DNA from: Actinomycetota bacterium
GTDB taxonomy: Bacteria > Actinomycetota > Acidimicrobiia > Acidimicrobiales > Ilumatobacteraceae
Assembly (NCBI GenBank): GCA_016700055.1
Contig: CP064997.1
Span: forward strand, 992,001-1,056,000
Length of the DNA stretch: 64,000 nucleotides
Reading direction: 5' to 3'
The position numbers and the translations under genes were made by a program. Positions 8,365-15,949 of the stretch are shown here, piece by piece; position 1 is the stretch's first letter, and every line of letters starts with the position of its first letter. The notes below the pieces were generated by a model, which worked only from the letters and a program-made list of their open reading frames with translations, was not told the origin of the DNA and searched no databases.

Positions 8365-9594
8365 GTGGCACCTTCGGACGAGCTGCTCACGCGCTTCGAC
8401 CTCACCGATCCGGCGTTCATCGCCGCTCCCTACCCGGTGCTGGCCGAGCTGCGCGCCGGCGCCCCGGTGTTCTGGTACGAGCCCTCCCAGCAGTGGATGG
8501 TCACCCGCTGGGACGCGGTGCACGGCGCACTGCGCGATCGCAGGCTCGGGCGGATCTACACCCATCGGTACACACATGCCGAGCTCGGGCGGCCCGCGCC
8601 GGACCCCCGCTGGAGCGACTTCGTCGAGAGCGAGCGCTGGAGCCTGCTCAACCTCGAGCCGCCCGATCACACCCGGCTGCGCTCGCTCGTCACGAAGGTC
8701 TTCACCCCCTCCGCGGTGGCCGCGCTGCGGCCGATGATCGAAGAGCTCTCCGCCATGGTGCTCGCACCGCTCGTCGAGAGCGGCGGGTTCGAGCTGCTGA
8801 CCGGTTACGCCCAGCCGTACTCAGTGGCGGTGATCTGCTCGATGCTCGGCGTGCCGCGAGAAGACACGCAGATGCTGCTCGACTGGTCACATGCGATCGT
8901 GAAGATGTACGAGCTCACCACGACCGACGAGCAGCGAGGTGCGGCCAACACCGCGGCGCGCGATTTCGTGGCCTACACGCGGGCCCTGCTCGCCGACAAG
9001 CGCCGCCGCCCCGACGACCTGCTCGTGGCGCAGCTCGTCGCCGTCGAGGAAGCAGGCGAGCGGCTCACCGAGGACGAGATCGTCTGCACCACCATCGTGT
9101 TGTTGAACGCCGGCCACGAGGCGACCGTCAACACCCTCGGCAACGGGATGCGGGCATTCATGCTGCACCCCGGGGAGTGGGCACGCGTGACGTCGGGCGC
9201 GGTCGCCGCCCGCACCGCCGTCGAGGAGATGGTCCGCTGGGACACACCCGTGCAGCTCTTCGAACGCTGGGTGCTCGAGGAGGGTGTCGAGGTCGGCGGC
9301 GTCGACCTTCGGGTGGGAGACGAGATCGCGATGCTGTTCGGGTCCGCGAACCGCGATCCCGACCACTTCGCCGACCCGGATCGCTTCGACGCCGGCCGTG
9401 GCGACGCCACCCACGTCGGGTTCGGCGGCGGCACCCACTTCTGCATCGGCGCCCCTCTCGCCCGGCTGGAGCTGGAGGTGAGCCTGGCCACCTTGGCCTC
9501 GCTGGCGCCCGGGCTCGTGCTGGCCGCCGAGCCGAGCTACAACCCGACGTTCGTGATCAGGGGCCTGACCGGGCTCGAGCTGGCCGTCGCGTGA
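8365..9594 (+). CDS. Cytochrome P450
   Basis: Soluble bacterial class I P450 monooxygenase (409 aa). I-helix oxygen-activation motif LLNAGHEATVNTL, K-helix ExxR in VEEMVRWDTPVQLFER, and heme loop FGGGTHFCIGAPLAR with Cys360 as the axial thiolate. The substrate cannot be assigned from sequence. It needs a ferredoxin and reductase: a small ferredoxin lies 2.9 kb downstream but is not in the same operon. The GTG start is supported by TAGCGT at 8350-8355, 9 nt upstream, and no Shine-Dalgarno, consistent with a leaderless message. It is convergent with thioredoxin, 7 nt apart. Confidence 0.92.
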   Translation: MAPSDELLTRFDLTDPAFIAAPYPVLAELRAGAPVFWYEPSQQWMVTRWDAVHGALRDRRLGRIYTHRYTHAELGRPAPDPRWSDFVESERWSLLNLEPPDHTRLRSLVTKVFTPSAVAALRPMIEELSAMVLAPLVESGGFELLTGYAQPYSVAVICSMLGVPREDTQMLLDWSHAIVKMYELTTTDEQRGAANTAARDFVAYTRALLADKRRRPDDLLVAQLVAVEEAGERLTEDEIVCTTIVLLNAGHEATVNTLGNGMRAFMLHPGEWARVTSGAVAARTAVEEMVRWDTPVQLFERWVLEEGVEVGGVDLRVGDEIAMLFGSANRDPDHFADPDRFDAGRGDATHVGFGGGTHFCIGAPLARLELEVSLATLASLAPGLVLAAEPSYNPTFVIRGLTGLELAVA

Positions 9595-9601
9595 GCGAAT
9601 C

Positions 9602-9982
9602 TCACGCGGGCTGCTGAGCGGCGGTCTGCTCGGCGATCTGCCGGCGCACCTCGTCCATGTCCAGCGCACGGGCCTTCTCGACGAGATCCTCGAGCATGTG
9701 CTTGGGGAGCGCTCCCGGCTGCGCGTAGAGCAGCACCTGGTCGCGGAAGATCATGAGGGTGGGGATCGAGCGGATCGAGAGCGTGGACGCGAGCTCCTGC
9801 TCGGCCTCGGTGTCGACCTTGCCGAAGACGATGTCCGGGTTCGCCTGAGCCACCTCTTCGAACACCGGGGCGAACGCGCGGCACGGGCCGCACCAGGCCG
9901 CCCAGAAGTCGACGAGCACGATGCCGTCGCGCTCGATGGTGTCGTTGAACGTCTCTGCGGTGAGGTTGACGGCGGTGCCCAT
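9602..9982 (-). CDS. trxA: Thioredoxin
   Basis: Small cytosolic dithiol-disulfide oxidoreductase, 126 aa. Redox motif WCGPC (Cys31, Cys34) in DFWAAWCGPCRAFAPV and the cis-Pro loop IRSIPTLMIF are intact. The start at ATG 9982 is chosen because AAGAGGAG lies 8 nt upstream; a longer frame to 10027 begins before this ribosome site and is rejected. No signal peptide. The C-terminal tail after the thioredoxin fold (about residues 105-126) is slightly longer than in E. coli Trx. Transcribed divergently from the leuA leader region. Confidence 0.9.
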   Translation of the reverse strand: MGTAVNLTAETFNDTIERDGIVLVDFWAAWCGPCRAFAPVFEEVAQANPDIVFGKVDTEAEQELASTLSIRSIPTLMIFRDQVLLYAQPGALPKHMLEDLVEKARALDMDEVRRQIAEQTAAQQPA

Positions 9983-10102
9983 CGGGGCTGCTCCTCTTTG
10001 GTGTCTCGGAATTGGCGTCTTCGCCACGTGGTTCCTGTTGGTCCGGAGTCTTCAACCGCTATACCCCTCCCCGTATTCCGGGAAACCCTTTGGCACCACT
10101 CG

Positions 10103-10131
10103 TTGCGCCGGCGGGTGGAGCCGGGTAGCGT
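10103..10131 (+). promoter_or_regulatory. leuA leader promoter
   Basis: TTGCGC (10103-10108), a 17-nt spacer, then TAGCGT (10126-10131). The predicted transcription start falls within a few bases of the leader-peptide ATG at 10141. Spacing and position fit a sigma-A promoter; read by eye only. Confidence 0.65.
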
Positions 10132-10140
10132 TCGCTCCCG

Positions 10141-10173
10141 ATGACCACCTCGCTGGGCCTCCTTCTTACGTAA
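10141..10173 (+). CDS. leuA leader peptide (attenuation peptide)
   Basis: Ten-codon ORF encoding MTTSLGLLLT, four Leu codons of ten, ending in TAA at 10171-10173. It sits between a promoter and a terminator hairpin, 116 nt before leuA. Ribosome stalling at the Leu codons when charged Leu-tRNA is scarce would control read-through into leuA. The ATG is 9 nt after TAGCGT and has no Shine-Dalgarno, so it is probably translated from a leaderless or nearly leaderless message. Confidence 0.8.
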   Translation: MTTSLGLLLT

Positions 10174-10201
10174 CGGCGACCGCCACATATCGCTGTCGCC
10201 G
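10174..10201 (+). promoter_or_regulatory. Hairpin between leader peptide and attenuator
   Basis: CGGCGAC (10174-10180) pairs perfectly with GTCGCCG (10195-10201) directly after the leader stop codon. It may be a pause or competing structure. In addition, CTGGGCC inside the Leu codons (10153-10159) is complementary to GGCCCAG (10218-10224) in the terminator. I could not settle by eye which alternative fold acts as antiterminator. Confidence 0.5.
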
Positions 10202-10241
10202 AACCTCCTGCGCCTGCGGCCCAGGGGGTTCTTTCGTTTTT
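10202..10241 (+). terminator. Intrinsic terminator (leuA attenuator)
   Basis: AACCTCCTG (10202-10210) pairs with CAGGGGGTT (10222-10230), nine pairs including one G-U, and is followed by the T-rich tract CTTTCGTTTTT (10231-10241). This is the only textbook intrinsic terminator I found in the window, and it lies upstream of the leuA start rather than after a gene, as an attenuator would. Confidence 0.75.
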
Positions 10242-10289
10242 CGGACCACGACGCCCACCGAGACACCCCACCCCAGGAGCACCGCCGCC

Positions 10290-12005
10290 ATGCCGACGAC
10301 ACCAGTAGCACCGAGGAAGATGCCGTTCGAGAAGTACACCCCGTTCGTGCCGCTCGTGCTGCGCGACCGCACCTGGCCGAACGTCGTCGTCGACACCGCC
10401 CCGCGCTGGTGCTCGGTCGACCTGCGCGACGGCAACCAGGCCCTCATCGACCCGATGGACCCCGAGCGCAAGCGCCGCATGTTCGACGCCCTCGTACGCA
10501 CGGGGTTCAAGGAGATCGAGATCGGCTTCCCGTCGGCCAGCCAGCCGGACTTCGACTTCCTGCGGATGATCATCGACGAGAACCTGATCCCCGACGACGT
10601 CGTGGTGCAGGTGCTCGTGCAGTGCCGCGAAGAACTGATCGAGCGCACCTTCGACGCCCTGCGCGGGGCGAAGAGCGCGATCTTGCACTTCTACAACTCG
10701 ACCAACCCGCTGCAGCGCGAGGTGGTCTTCGGCCTGGACCGGGCCGGCATCGTCGACATCGCCGTCGCCGGGGCACGGCTGTGCAAGAAGCTCGAGCAGA
10801 CGATGGGTGGAACCGAGATCTGCTACGAGTACTCGCCGGAGAGCTTCACCTTGACCGAGCCCGAGTTCGCGGTCGAGGTCTGCCACGCGGTGATGGACGT
10901 GATCGAGCCGACACCGGACAAGCCGATCATCTTGAACCTGCCGGCGACGGTCGAGTGCTACACGCCGAACGTCTACGCCGACGTCATCGAGTGGTTCGGC
11001 CGCAACGTGCGCTCACGTGACTCGGTCGTGCTGTCGCTGCACCCCCACAACGACCGCGGGTGCGCGGTCGCCGCGGCCGAGCTCGGCGTGATGGCCGGCG
11101 CCGATCGGGTGGAAGGAACGCTCTTCGGCAACGGCGAGCGCACCGGCAACGTCGACATCGTGACGCTGGCGATGAACCTGTTCATGAACGGTGTCGATCC
11201 CGGGCTCGACCTCTCCGACATCGACGCCCTGCGCCGCACCGCCGAGTACTGCAACCGCCTGCCGGTGCACCCTCGCCACCCCTACGTCGGCGACCTCGTG
11301 TACACCGCGTTCTCCGGCAGCCACCAGGACGCGATCAAGAAGGGCATCGAGGCGCTCCACGGCGGCGCGCGGGCCCAGAACCGACCCCCGACCGACTACG
11401 CCGAGTGGGGTGTGCCGTACCTGCCGATCGACCCCAAGCACGTCGGGCGCACGTATGAGGCGGTGATCCGCGTCAACAGCCAGAGCGGCAAGGGCGGGGT
11501 GGCCTACGTGATGAAGGCCGAGTACGGCTTCGACCTGCCCCGCAGGCTGCAGATCGAGTTCTCGAAGAGCATCCAGAAGGTCACCGAGGATCTCGGCACC
11601 GAGATCAGCCCGGTCGCGATGTGGGAGGCCTTCGAGGCCGAATACCTCCCGCCCACGCCCCGGCTGCGCCTCGTCAGCCACGAGCTGAAGAGCGCGAGCG
11701 ACGGCACCGGGTCGAGGATCACCGCGCAGCTCGTCGTCGACGGTGAGCACCGCACGATCACCGGTGCCGGCAATGGCCCGATCGACGCGTTCGTGCATGC
11801 GATGCGCGATGGTCTCGGCGCGGTGGTCGACGTCGTCGACTACGCCGAGCACGCTGTCGGGCAGGGCTCCGAGGCGACGGCGGTGGCCTACGTCGAGACG
11901 ACCAACGGCGACGGGCAGGTGCTGTGGGGAGTCGGCACCGATCCCAACATCATCACCGCCTCGCTGCGCGCCGTGCTCTCGGCCTACGAGCGCCACCTCC
12001 ACTGA
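10290..12005 (+). CDS. leuA: 2-isopropylmalate synthase
   Basis: First committed step of leucine biosynthesis: acetyl-CoA plus 2-oxoisovalerate to 2-isopropylmalate. It is 571 aa, the long LeuA2-type form seen in Actinobacteria. The N-terminal HMGL-like TIM barrel holds SVDLRDGNQALIDPM and the metal-binding HPHNDRGCAVAAAE; GNGERTGNVDI follows. The C-terminal LeuA allosteric domain (about residues 430-571) senses leucine. ATG 10290 is chosen because AGGAG lies ten bases upstream and the conserved N-terminus begins there; the open frame reaching to 9921 crosses the attenuator and is not real. Expression is predicted to be set by the upstream leader-peptide attenuator. Confidence 0.95.
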   Translation: MPTTPVAPRKMPFEKYTPFVPLVLRDRTWPNVVVDTAPRWCSVDLRDGNQALIDPMDPERKRRMFDALVRTGFKEIEIGFPSASQPDFDFLRMIIDENLIPDDVVVQVLVQCREELIERTFDALRGAKSAILHFYNSTNPLQREVVFGLDRAGIVDIAVAGARLCKKLEQTMGGTEICYEYSPESFTLTEPEFAVEVCHAVMDVIEPTPDKPIILNLPATVECYTPNVYADVIEWFGRNVRSRDSVVLSLHPHNDRGCAVAAAELGVMAGADRVEGTLFGNGERTGNVDIVTLAMNLFMNGVDPGLDLSDIDALRRTAEYCNRLPVHPRHPYVGDLVYTAFSGSHQDAIKKGIEALHGGARAQNRPPTDYAEWGVPYLPIDPKHVGRTYEAVIRVNSQSGKGGVAYVMKAEYGFDLPRRLQIEFSKSIQKVTEDLGTEISPVAMWEAFEAEYLPPTPRLRLVSHELKSASDGTGSRITAQLVVDGEHRTITGAGNGPIDAFVHAMRDGLGAVVDVVDYAEHAVGQGSEATAVAYVETTNGDGQVLWGVGTDPNIITASLRAVLSAYERHLH

Positions 12006-12036
12006 CGGCGCTGCCCACGCGCGTAGGCTCGCCCCC

Positions 12037-12435
12037 ATGCGCTGCCGCATCGGTCGCTTGGTGGTGAGATTGGCCATCGTGGCCGCGCTCGGCGCGGCCG
12101 TGCTGGCCGCGTGGCGCCGCTTCGGTGCTCGGCCGGCTCAGCTGGAGAACCTGCCCGAACCGCAGTGGCCGCGCTTCACCCCCGACGCCCCGGCGGCGAG
12201 CGCTCCGTCGGAGCAGACCGAGGTCGCGGAGCTCGCCGCGGCCACCGAGGTCACCCCTCGCTGGCGCCCGCCGATCGGCGGCGCCTGCCCCCCGGGCTAC
12301 CCGATCAAGGCCAACGCCGGCTCGGGGATCTTCCACGTGCCGGGCGGCCGGTTCTACGAGCGCACGATCCCCGAGCGCTGCTACGCCGACCCGGCCGACG
12401 CGCAGGCCGACGGCTATCGTCGGGCCAAGGCCTGA
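12037..12435 (+). CDS. Membrane-anchored sunset-domain protein
   Basis: 132-aa protein with an N-terminal membrane helix (VVRLAIVAALGAAVLAAW), a Pro/Ala-rich stalk, and a C-terminal 'sunset' domain (about residues 85-130) with the pattern CPPGYPIKANAGSGIFHVPG followed by the FYERTIPERCYADPADAQ segment. The domain has two conserved Cys and occurs as a small extracytoplasmic module in Actinobacteria; function unknown. ATG 12037 is supported by TAGGCT seven bases upstream with no Shine-Dalgarno. The open frame extending back to 11743 lies inside leuA and is a shadow. Confidence 0.7.
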   Translation: MRCRIGRLVVRLAIVAALGAAVLAAWRRFGARPAQLENLPEPQWPRFTPDAPAASAPSEQTEVAELAAATEVTPRWRPPIGGACPPGYPIKANAGSGIFHVPGGRFYERTIPERCYADPADAQADGYRRAKA

Positions 12436-12474
12436 GCCCGCACGCGCGGGTGACGATCGACGGGAGATGAGCGG

Positions 12475-12666
12475 ATGAAGGTCACGGTCGACTTCGACGT
12501 GTGCGCATCGACGGGTTCCTGCATGCAGGTCTGCCCGGAGGTGTTCGAGGTGCGCCGCGACGGCTACCTCTACATCCTGCAGGGCGAGCCGTCGGAGGAG
12601 CTGCGCGAGAAGGTGGTCCAGGCCGCAGACCTGTGCCCGACGGCCGCGATCACGGTCGAGGGCTAG
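12475..12666 (+). CDS. Small ferredoxin (four Cys)
   Basis: 63-aa electron carrier. Cys10, Cys16, Cys20 and Cys54 lie in CASTGSCMQVCPEVF and DLCPTAAI. P450-type [3Fe-4S] ferredoxins have Ala or another residue at the third position; a Cys at 20 suggests a [4Fe-4S] cluster instead. No reductase gene is adjacent. It could serve the P450 at 8.4-9.6 kb, but that is only proximity. The gene lies 39 nt after the sunset-domain gene and 23 nt before pyrF, so the three may be co-transcribed. Confidence 0.85.
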   Translation: MKVTVDFDVCASTGSCMQVCPEVFEVRRDGYLYILQGEPSEELREKVVQAADLCPTAAITVEG

Positions 12667-12689
12667 CAGGGGGACAACTCCTCCCCTCG

Positions 12690-13496
12690 ATGTCGTTCCA
12701 CGCCAAGCTCCGCGCAGCGTGGCTGCGCACCGGGTCGCTGCTGTGCGTCGGGCTCGACCCCGACCCGCTGGCGCTGCCCTTGCCCCTCGACGGCTACGAC
12801 GACGCGCTCTTCCACTTCTGCCGCGAGATCGTCGACGCCACAGCAGGCGTCGTGTGCGCCTTCAAGCCCCAGTTCGCCCACTTCGCCGCGCAGCGCGCCG
12901 AGGACCAGCTCGAGCGGTTGTGCCACCACATCCGCGAGCATCACCCCGACACCGTGCTCGTCCTCGACGCGAAGCGTGGCGACATCGGCTCCACCGCGGA
13001 GCACTACGCGCGCGAGGCGTTCGCTCGCTACGGCGCCGACGCGGTCACCGTCAACCCATACCTCGGCACGGACGCCGTCGAGCCGTTCCTCTCCTACGAG
13101 GGCCGGGGGGCGATCGTGCTGTGCCGCACCTCCAACCCGGGCAGCGCCGACATACAGGAACTGCTCGTCGACGGTGAGCCGCTGTACGTGCACGTCGCGA
13201 GGCTCGCCGCCGAGCGGTGGAGCGAGCTCGGCGAGGTCGGCCTCGTCGTCGGCGCCACGTACCCCGCCGACGTGGCCGTCGTGCGTGGCCTCGTCGGCGA
13301 CATGCCGTTGCTGGTGCCCGGCGTGGGAGCCCAGGGCGGCGACGTGACCGCAACCGTCCGGGCGGGGCGCACCGACGACGGCGGACTGATGATCTCGTCG
13401 TCGAGGGCCATCCTGTACGCGTCGAGCGGCGAAGACTTCGCCGAGGCGGCGCTCGCGGCCGCCACCGCCACCCGCGACGAGATCAACCGCGCCTGA
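12690..13496 (+). CDS. pyrF: Orotidine-5'-phosphate decarboxylase (type 2)
   Basis: Last step of UMP synthesis, OMP to UMP plus CO2. 268 aa. The catalytic stretch LDAKRGDIGSTAEHYA (Asp-x-Lys-Arg-x-Asp) and the N-terminal GLDPDP are characteristic of the longer PyrF type found in mycobacteria and related Actinobacteria; PGVGAQGGD is the phosphate loop. The ATG at 12690 begins just before the conserved FHAKLRAAW. An AGGGGG lies 17 nt upstream, too far to be a ribosome site, so translation may be coupled to the ferredoxin gene. The rest of the pyr pathway is not here. Confidence 0.93.
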   Translation: MSFHAKLRAAWLRTGSLLCVGLDPDPLALPLPLDGYDDALFHFCREIVDATAGVVCAFKPQFAHFAAQRAEDQLERLCHHIREHHPDTVLVLDAKRGDIGSTAEHYAREAFARYGADAVTVNPYLGTDAVEPFLSYEGRGAIVLCRTSNPGSADIQELLVDGEPLYVHVARLAAERWSELGEVGLVVGATYPADVAVVRGLVGDMPLLVPGVGAQGGDVTATVRAGRTDDGGLMISSSRAILYASSGEDFAEAALAAATATRDEINRA

Positions 13497-13521
13497 GCCC
13501 CGCCCGCGGCAGGGCGTTGGC

Positions 13522-15099
13522 TCAGGTGTGCAGTACGTGCACCGAGGTGATGCCCGGCGCGGCACGCAGCTCGGCGAGGACCGAGTCGGGCACCACGCTC
13601 GACGAGGCGATCACCATGAGCGCCGAACCGGGCTCACGGGCCCGACCGACGTCCATGTCGTCGATGTTCACCCCTGCGGCACCGAGGACGGTACCGACGA
13701 CGCCGATCACGCCCGGGCGGTCGTCGTTGCGCACGACGAGCATCTGCTCGGCGGGCGGGACGTCGCACGTGTGCTCGTCGATCATCACGAGCCGCGGCTC
13801 GCCGCGACGCCCGGTGAGGGTGCCCGCGATCGAGTGCCTCCCGCTGCGCAGCGTGACCAGGTTGACGAAGTCGGCGGAATCGACGCACGCCGACTCACGC
13901 ACCTCGACCCCGTGCTCCCGGGCGAGCTGGGGCGCGTTGACGTAGCTGACCGGCTCCTCGCTGATCGCTCCAAAGAACCCCTTCAGCGCGCTGAGGGTGA
14001 GCAGCCTGTTGTCGTAGCGGGCGATCTCGCCCTCGGCGCACACCTCGAGATGGCCGGGGCGCACCTCGCCGTCTTGCACGGCCAGCGTCGCGAACAGCCG
14101 TCCGAGGCGCTCGGCGAGCGGCAGGAACGGCCTTACGGTCTCGTTCGCCTCGACCGCCGACACGTTCACCGCGAACGGTACGAAGTCCCCCGCGAGTGCG
14201 AGCAGGACCTGGTCGGCGATCGTGTCGCCCGCCTTGTCCTGGGCCTCACGGGTGCTGGCCCCGAGGTGGGGGGTGACGATCACGTCGTCGAGCCCGAAGA
14301 GCGGGCTCTCGGTGCAGGGTTCGGTGGCGAACACGTCGAGGGCAGCTCCCGCGATCACGCCTCGGGACACCGCGTCGGCGAGCGCCTCCTCGTCGACGAT
14401 GCCGCCGCGGGCGACGTTGACCAGGCGCAGCTCGGGCTTCGCCCGGGCGAGCAGGTCGGCAGAGATCAGCCCGACCGTCTCTTTCGTCTTCGGCAGGTGA
14501 ACCGTCAAGAAGTCGCTCTGGGCGACCACATCCTCGAGCGGGAGCAGCTCGACGCTCATCTGGCGGGCCCGCTCCGTGGACACGAACGGGTCGTACGCGA
14601 CGAGCCGCATGCCGAAGGCGAGCGCCCGCTGCGCGACGAGCTTGCCGATCCGGCCGAGGCCGACCACCCCGAGGGTTTTGTCGGCGAGCTCCACCCCTTC
14701 CCACCTGCTGCGCTCCCAGCGGCCCTGCTTCAACGCGGCATGGGCCTGGGGCACGTTGCGGGCCACCGCCAGGAGCAGCGCCACCGTGTGCTCCGCGGCG
14801 GAGACGATGTTGCTCTGCGGGGCGTTGACCACCATCACCCCGCGCTGGGTGGCGGCGTCGACGTCGACGTTGTCGAGGCCGATGCCGGCCCTGCCGACGA
14901 CGACCAGCCTGGAGGCCGCCGCGAGCACCTCGGCGGTGACCTGCGTGGCGGAGCGGATGATCAGGGCATTCGCGTCGGCGACGGCATCGAGCAACCCGGC
15001 CCCGGTGAGGCCGAGCTGGACGTCGACGGTGTGGCCGGCTGCGCGGAGCCGCTCGAGACCACCCTCGGCGATCTCTTCGGTGACGAGGATGCGGGACAT
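13522..15099 (-). CDS. serA: D-3-phosphoglycerate dehydrogenase
   Basis: NAD-dependent first step of serine biosynthesis. 525 aa, the long type 1 form with an intervening ASB domain and a C-terminal ACT domain (about residues 450-525, VVRNDDRPGVIGVVGTVLG) that binds L-serine. Rossmann loop GLGRIGKLVAQ; catalytic Arg in NVARGGIVDE, Glu in DVFATEP and His in TPHLGAST are all present. ATG 15099 matches the usual N-terminus MSRILVTEEI; a TTG at 15108 is less likely. Divergent from the GNAT gene with 73 nt between. Confidence 0.95.
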   Translation of the reverse strand: MSRILVTEEIAEGGLERLRAAGHTVDVQLGLTGAGLLDAVADANALIIRSATQVTAEVLAAASRLVVVGRAGIGLDNVDVDAATQRGVMVVNAPQSNIVSAAEHTVALLLAVARNVPQAHAALKQGRWERSRWEGVELADKTLGVVGLGRIGKLVAQRALAFGMRLVAYDPFVSTERARQMSVELLPLEDVVAQSDFLTVHLPKTKETVGLISADLLARAKPELRLVNVARGGIVDEEALADAVSRGVIAGAALDVFATEPCTESPLFGLDDVIVTPHLGASTREAQDKAGDTIADQVLLALAGDFVPFAVNVSAVEANETVRPFLPLAERLGRLFATLAVQDGEVRPGHLEVCAEGEIARYDNRLLTLSALKGFFGAISEEPVSYVNAPQLAREHGVEVRESACVDSADFVNLVTLRSGRHSIAGTLTGRRGEPRLVMIDEHTCDVPPAEQMLVVRNDDRPGVIGVVGTVLGAAGVNIDDMDVGRAREPGSALMVIASSSVVPDSVLAELRAAPGITSVHVLHT

Positions 15100-15172
15100 C
15101 GTGATCAATGCTTATCGGCGCCAACCGCCGTGGACCAATGTGACGCCGGCCGGATCGGTAGGGTCGGCACTC

Positions 15173-15934
15173 GTGAGCTCCGGCGGCGACCACGTGAACC
15201 AGGGTGATCTGAAGGTCGTCAACCTGTTCGACCTCGACGAGATGCGCGCCCTCATGAGGGTGTTCCACGAGGTGTGGGCCTTCCCCGAAGGCAGCCTGGT
15301 CAGCCCGGACTTCCTCGTCGCGCTCACCCATGCCGGCGGCTACGCGTCGGCCGCGGTCGACTCCACGGGGCGGTGGGTGGGGGGTTCGTTCGGCTTTCTC
15401 GGTCGCCACGGCACCGAGCTGAGCCTGCACTCGCACGTGACCGGCATCGTGCCCGCATACCAGCACCGGGGCTACGGACGCCTGATCAAGTACCACCAGC
15501 GGGCCTGGGCGCTACAGCACGGCCTGCACTGCATCACCTGGACCTTCGACCCGCTCGTGCGCCGCAACGCGTGGTTCAACCTGCAGGTGCTGGGGGTGAG
15601 CGTCGACGAGTACATCGTCAACTTCTACGGCCCACTGCACGACGAGATCAACAGCGACGACGAGACCGACCGGCTGCTCGCGGTGTGGGAGCTGGGCACC
15701 CCCCACAGCCCCCGACCGGGGCGCCGCAGCGCCGAAGTCGCGCGCCCCCAGCGCGTGGTGCCGACCCCGGACGACATCGTCGCCATGCGACGTGAGTCCC
15801 CGCTCGAAGCCAAGGCCTGGCGACACCGTCTCCGCGAAGAGCTCGACGGGCCCCTCGCCACCGGCTGGCGGATCACCGAGCTGACCACCGACGGCGCCTA
15901 CGTGCTCACCCCGGCCGACCCCGTCCACCCCTGA
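15173..15934 (+). CDS. GNAT-family acetyl/succinyltransferase paired with OSBS/NSAR
   Basis: 253-aa GNAT protein resembling the COG3375 group. The acyl-CoA loop IVPAYQHRGYGRLIKYHQRA is clear, and WTFDPLVRRNAWFNLQVLGV follows, a stretch typical of this subgroup. In Geobacillus and other bacteria such genes sit beside an N-succinylamino acid racemase, and the transferase succinylates D-amino acids. Here the racemase-like gene starts 15 nt after the stop, so an operon is likely. The GTG start is supported by TAGGGT at 15159-15164, eight bases upstream. Substrate assignment is by context only. Confidence 0.75.
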   Translation: MSSGGDHVNQGDLKVVNLFDLDEMRALMRVFHEVWAFPEGSLVSPDFLVALTHAGGYASAAVDSTGRWVGGSFGFLGRHGTELSLHSHVTGIVPAYQHRGYGRLIKYHQRAWALQHGLHCITWTFDPLVRRNAWFNLQVLGVSVDEYIVNFYGPLHDEINSDDETDRLLAVWELGTPHSPRPGRRSAEVARPQRVVPTPDDIVAMRRESPLEAKAWRHRLREELDGPLATGWRITELTTDGAYVLTPADPVHP

Positions 15935-15949
15935 CCGATGGAGGACCGG

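Noticed and set aside
10058..10090. TATAGC as the thioredoxin promoter
   Set aside because: No recognisable -35 at the right distance; too weak to list.
9921..10289. leuA extended upstream to 9921
   Set aside because: It would run through the thioredoxin start, the leader peptide and the terminator; the ribosome site supports 10290.
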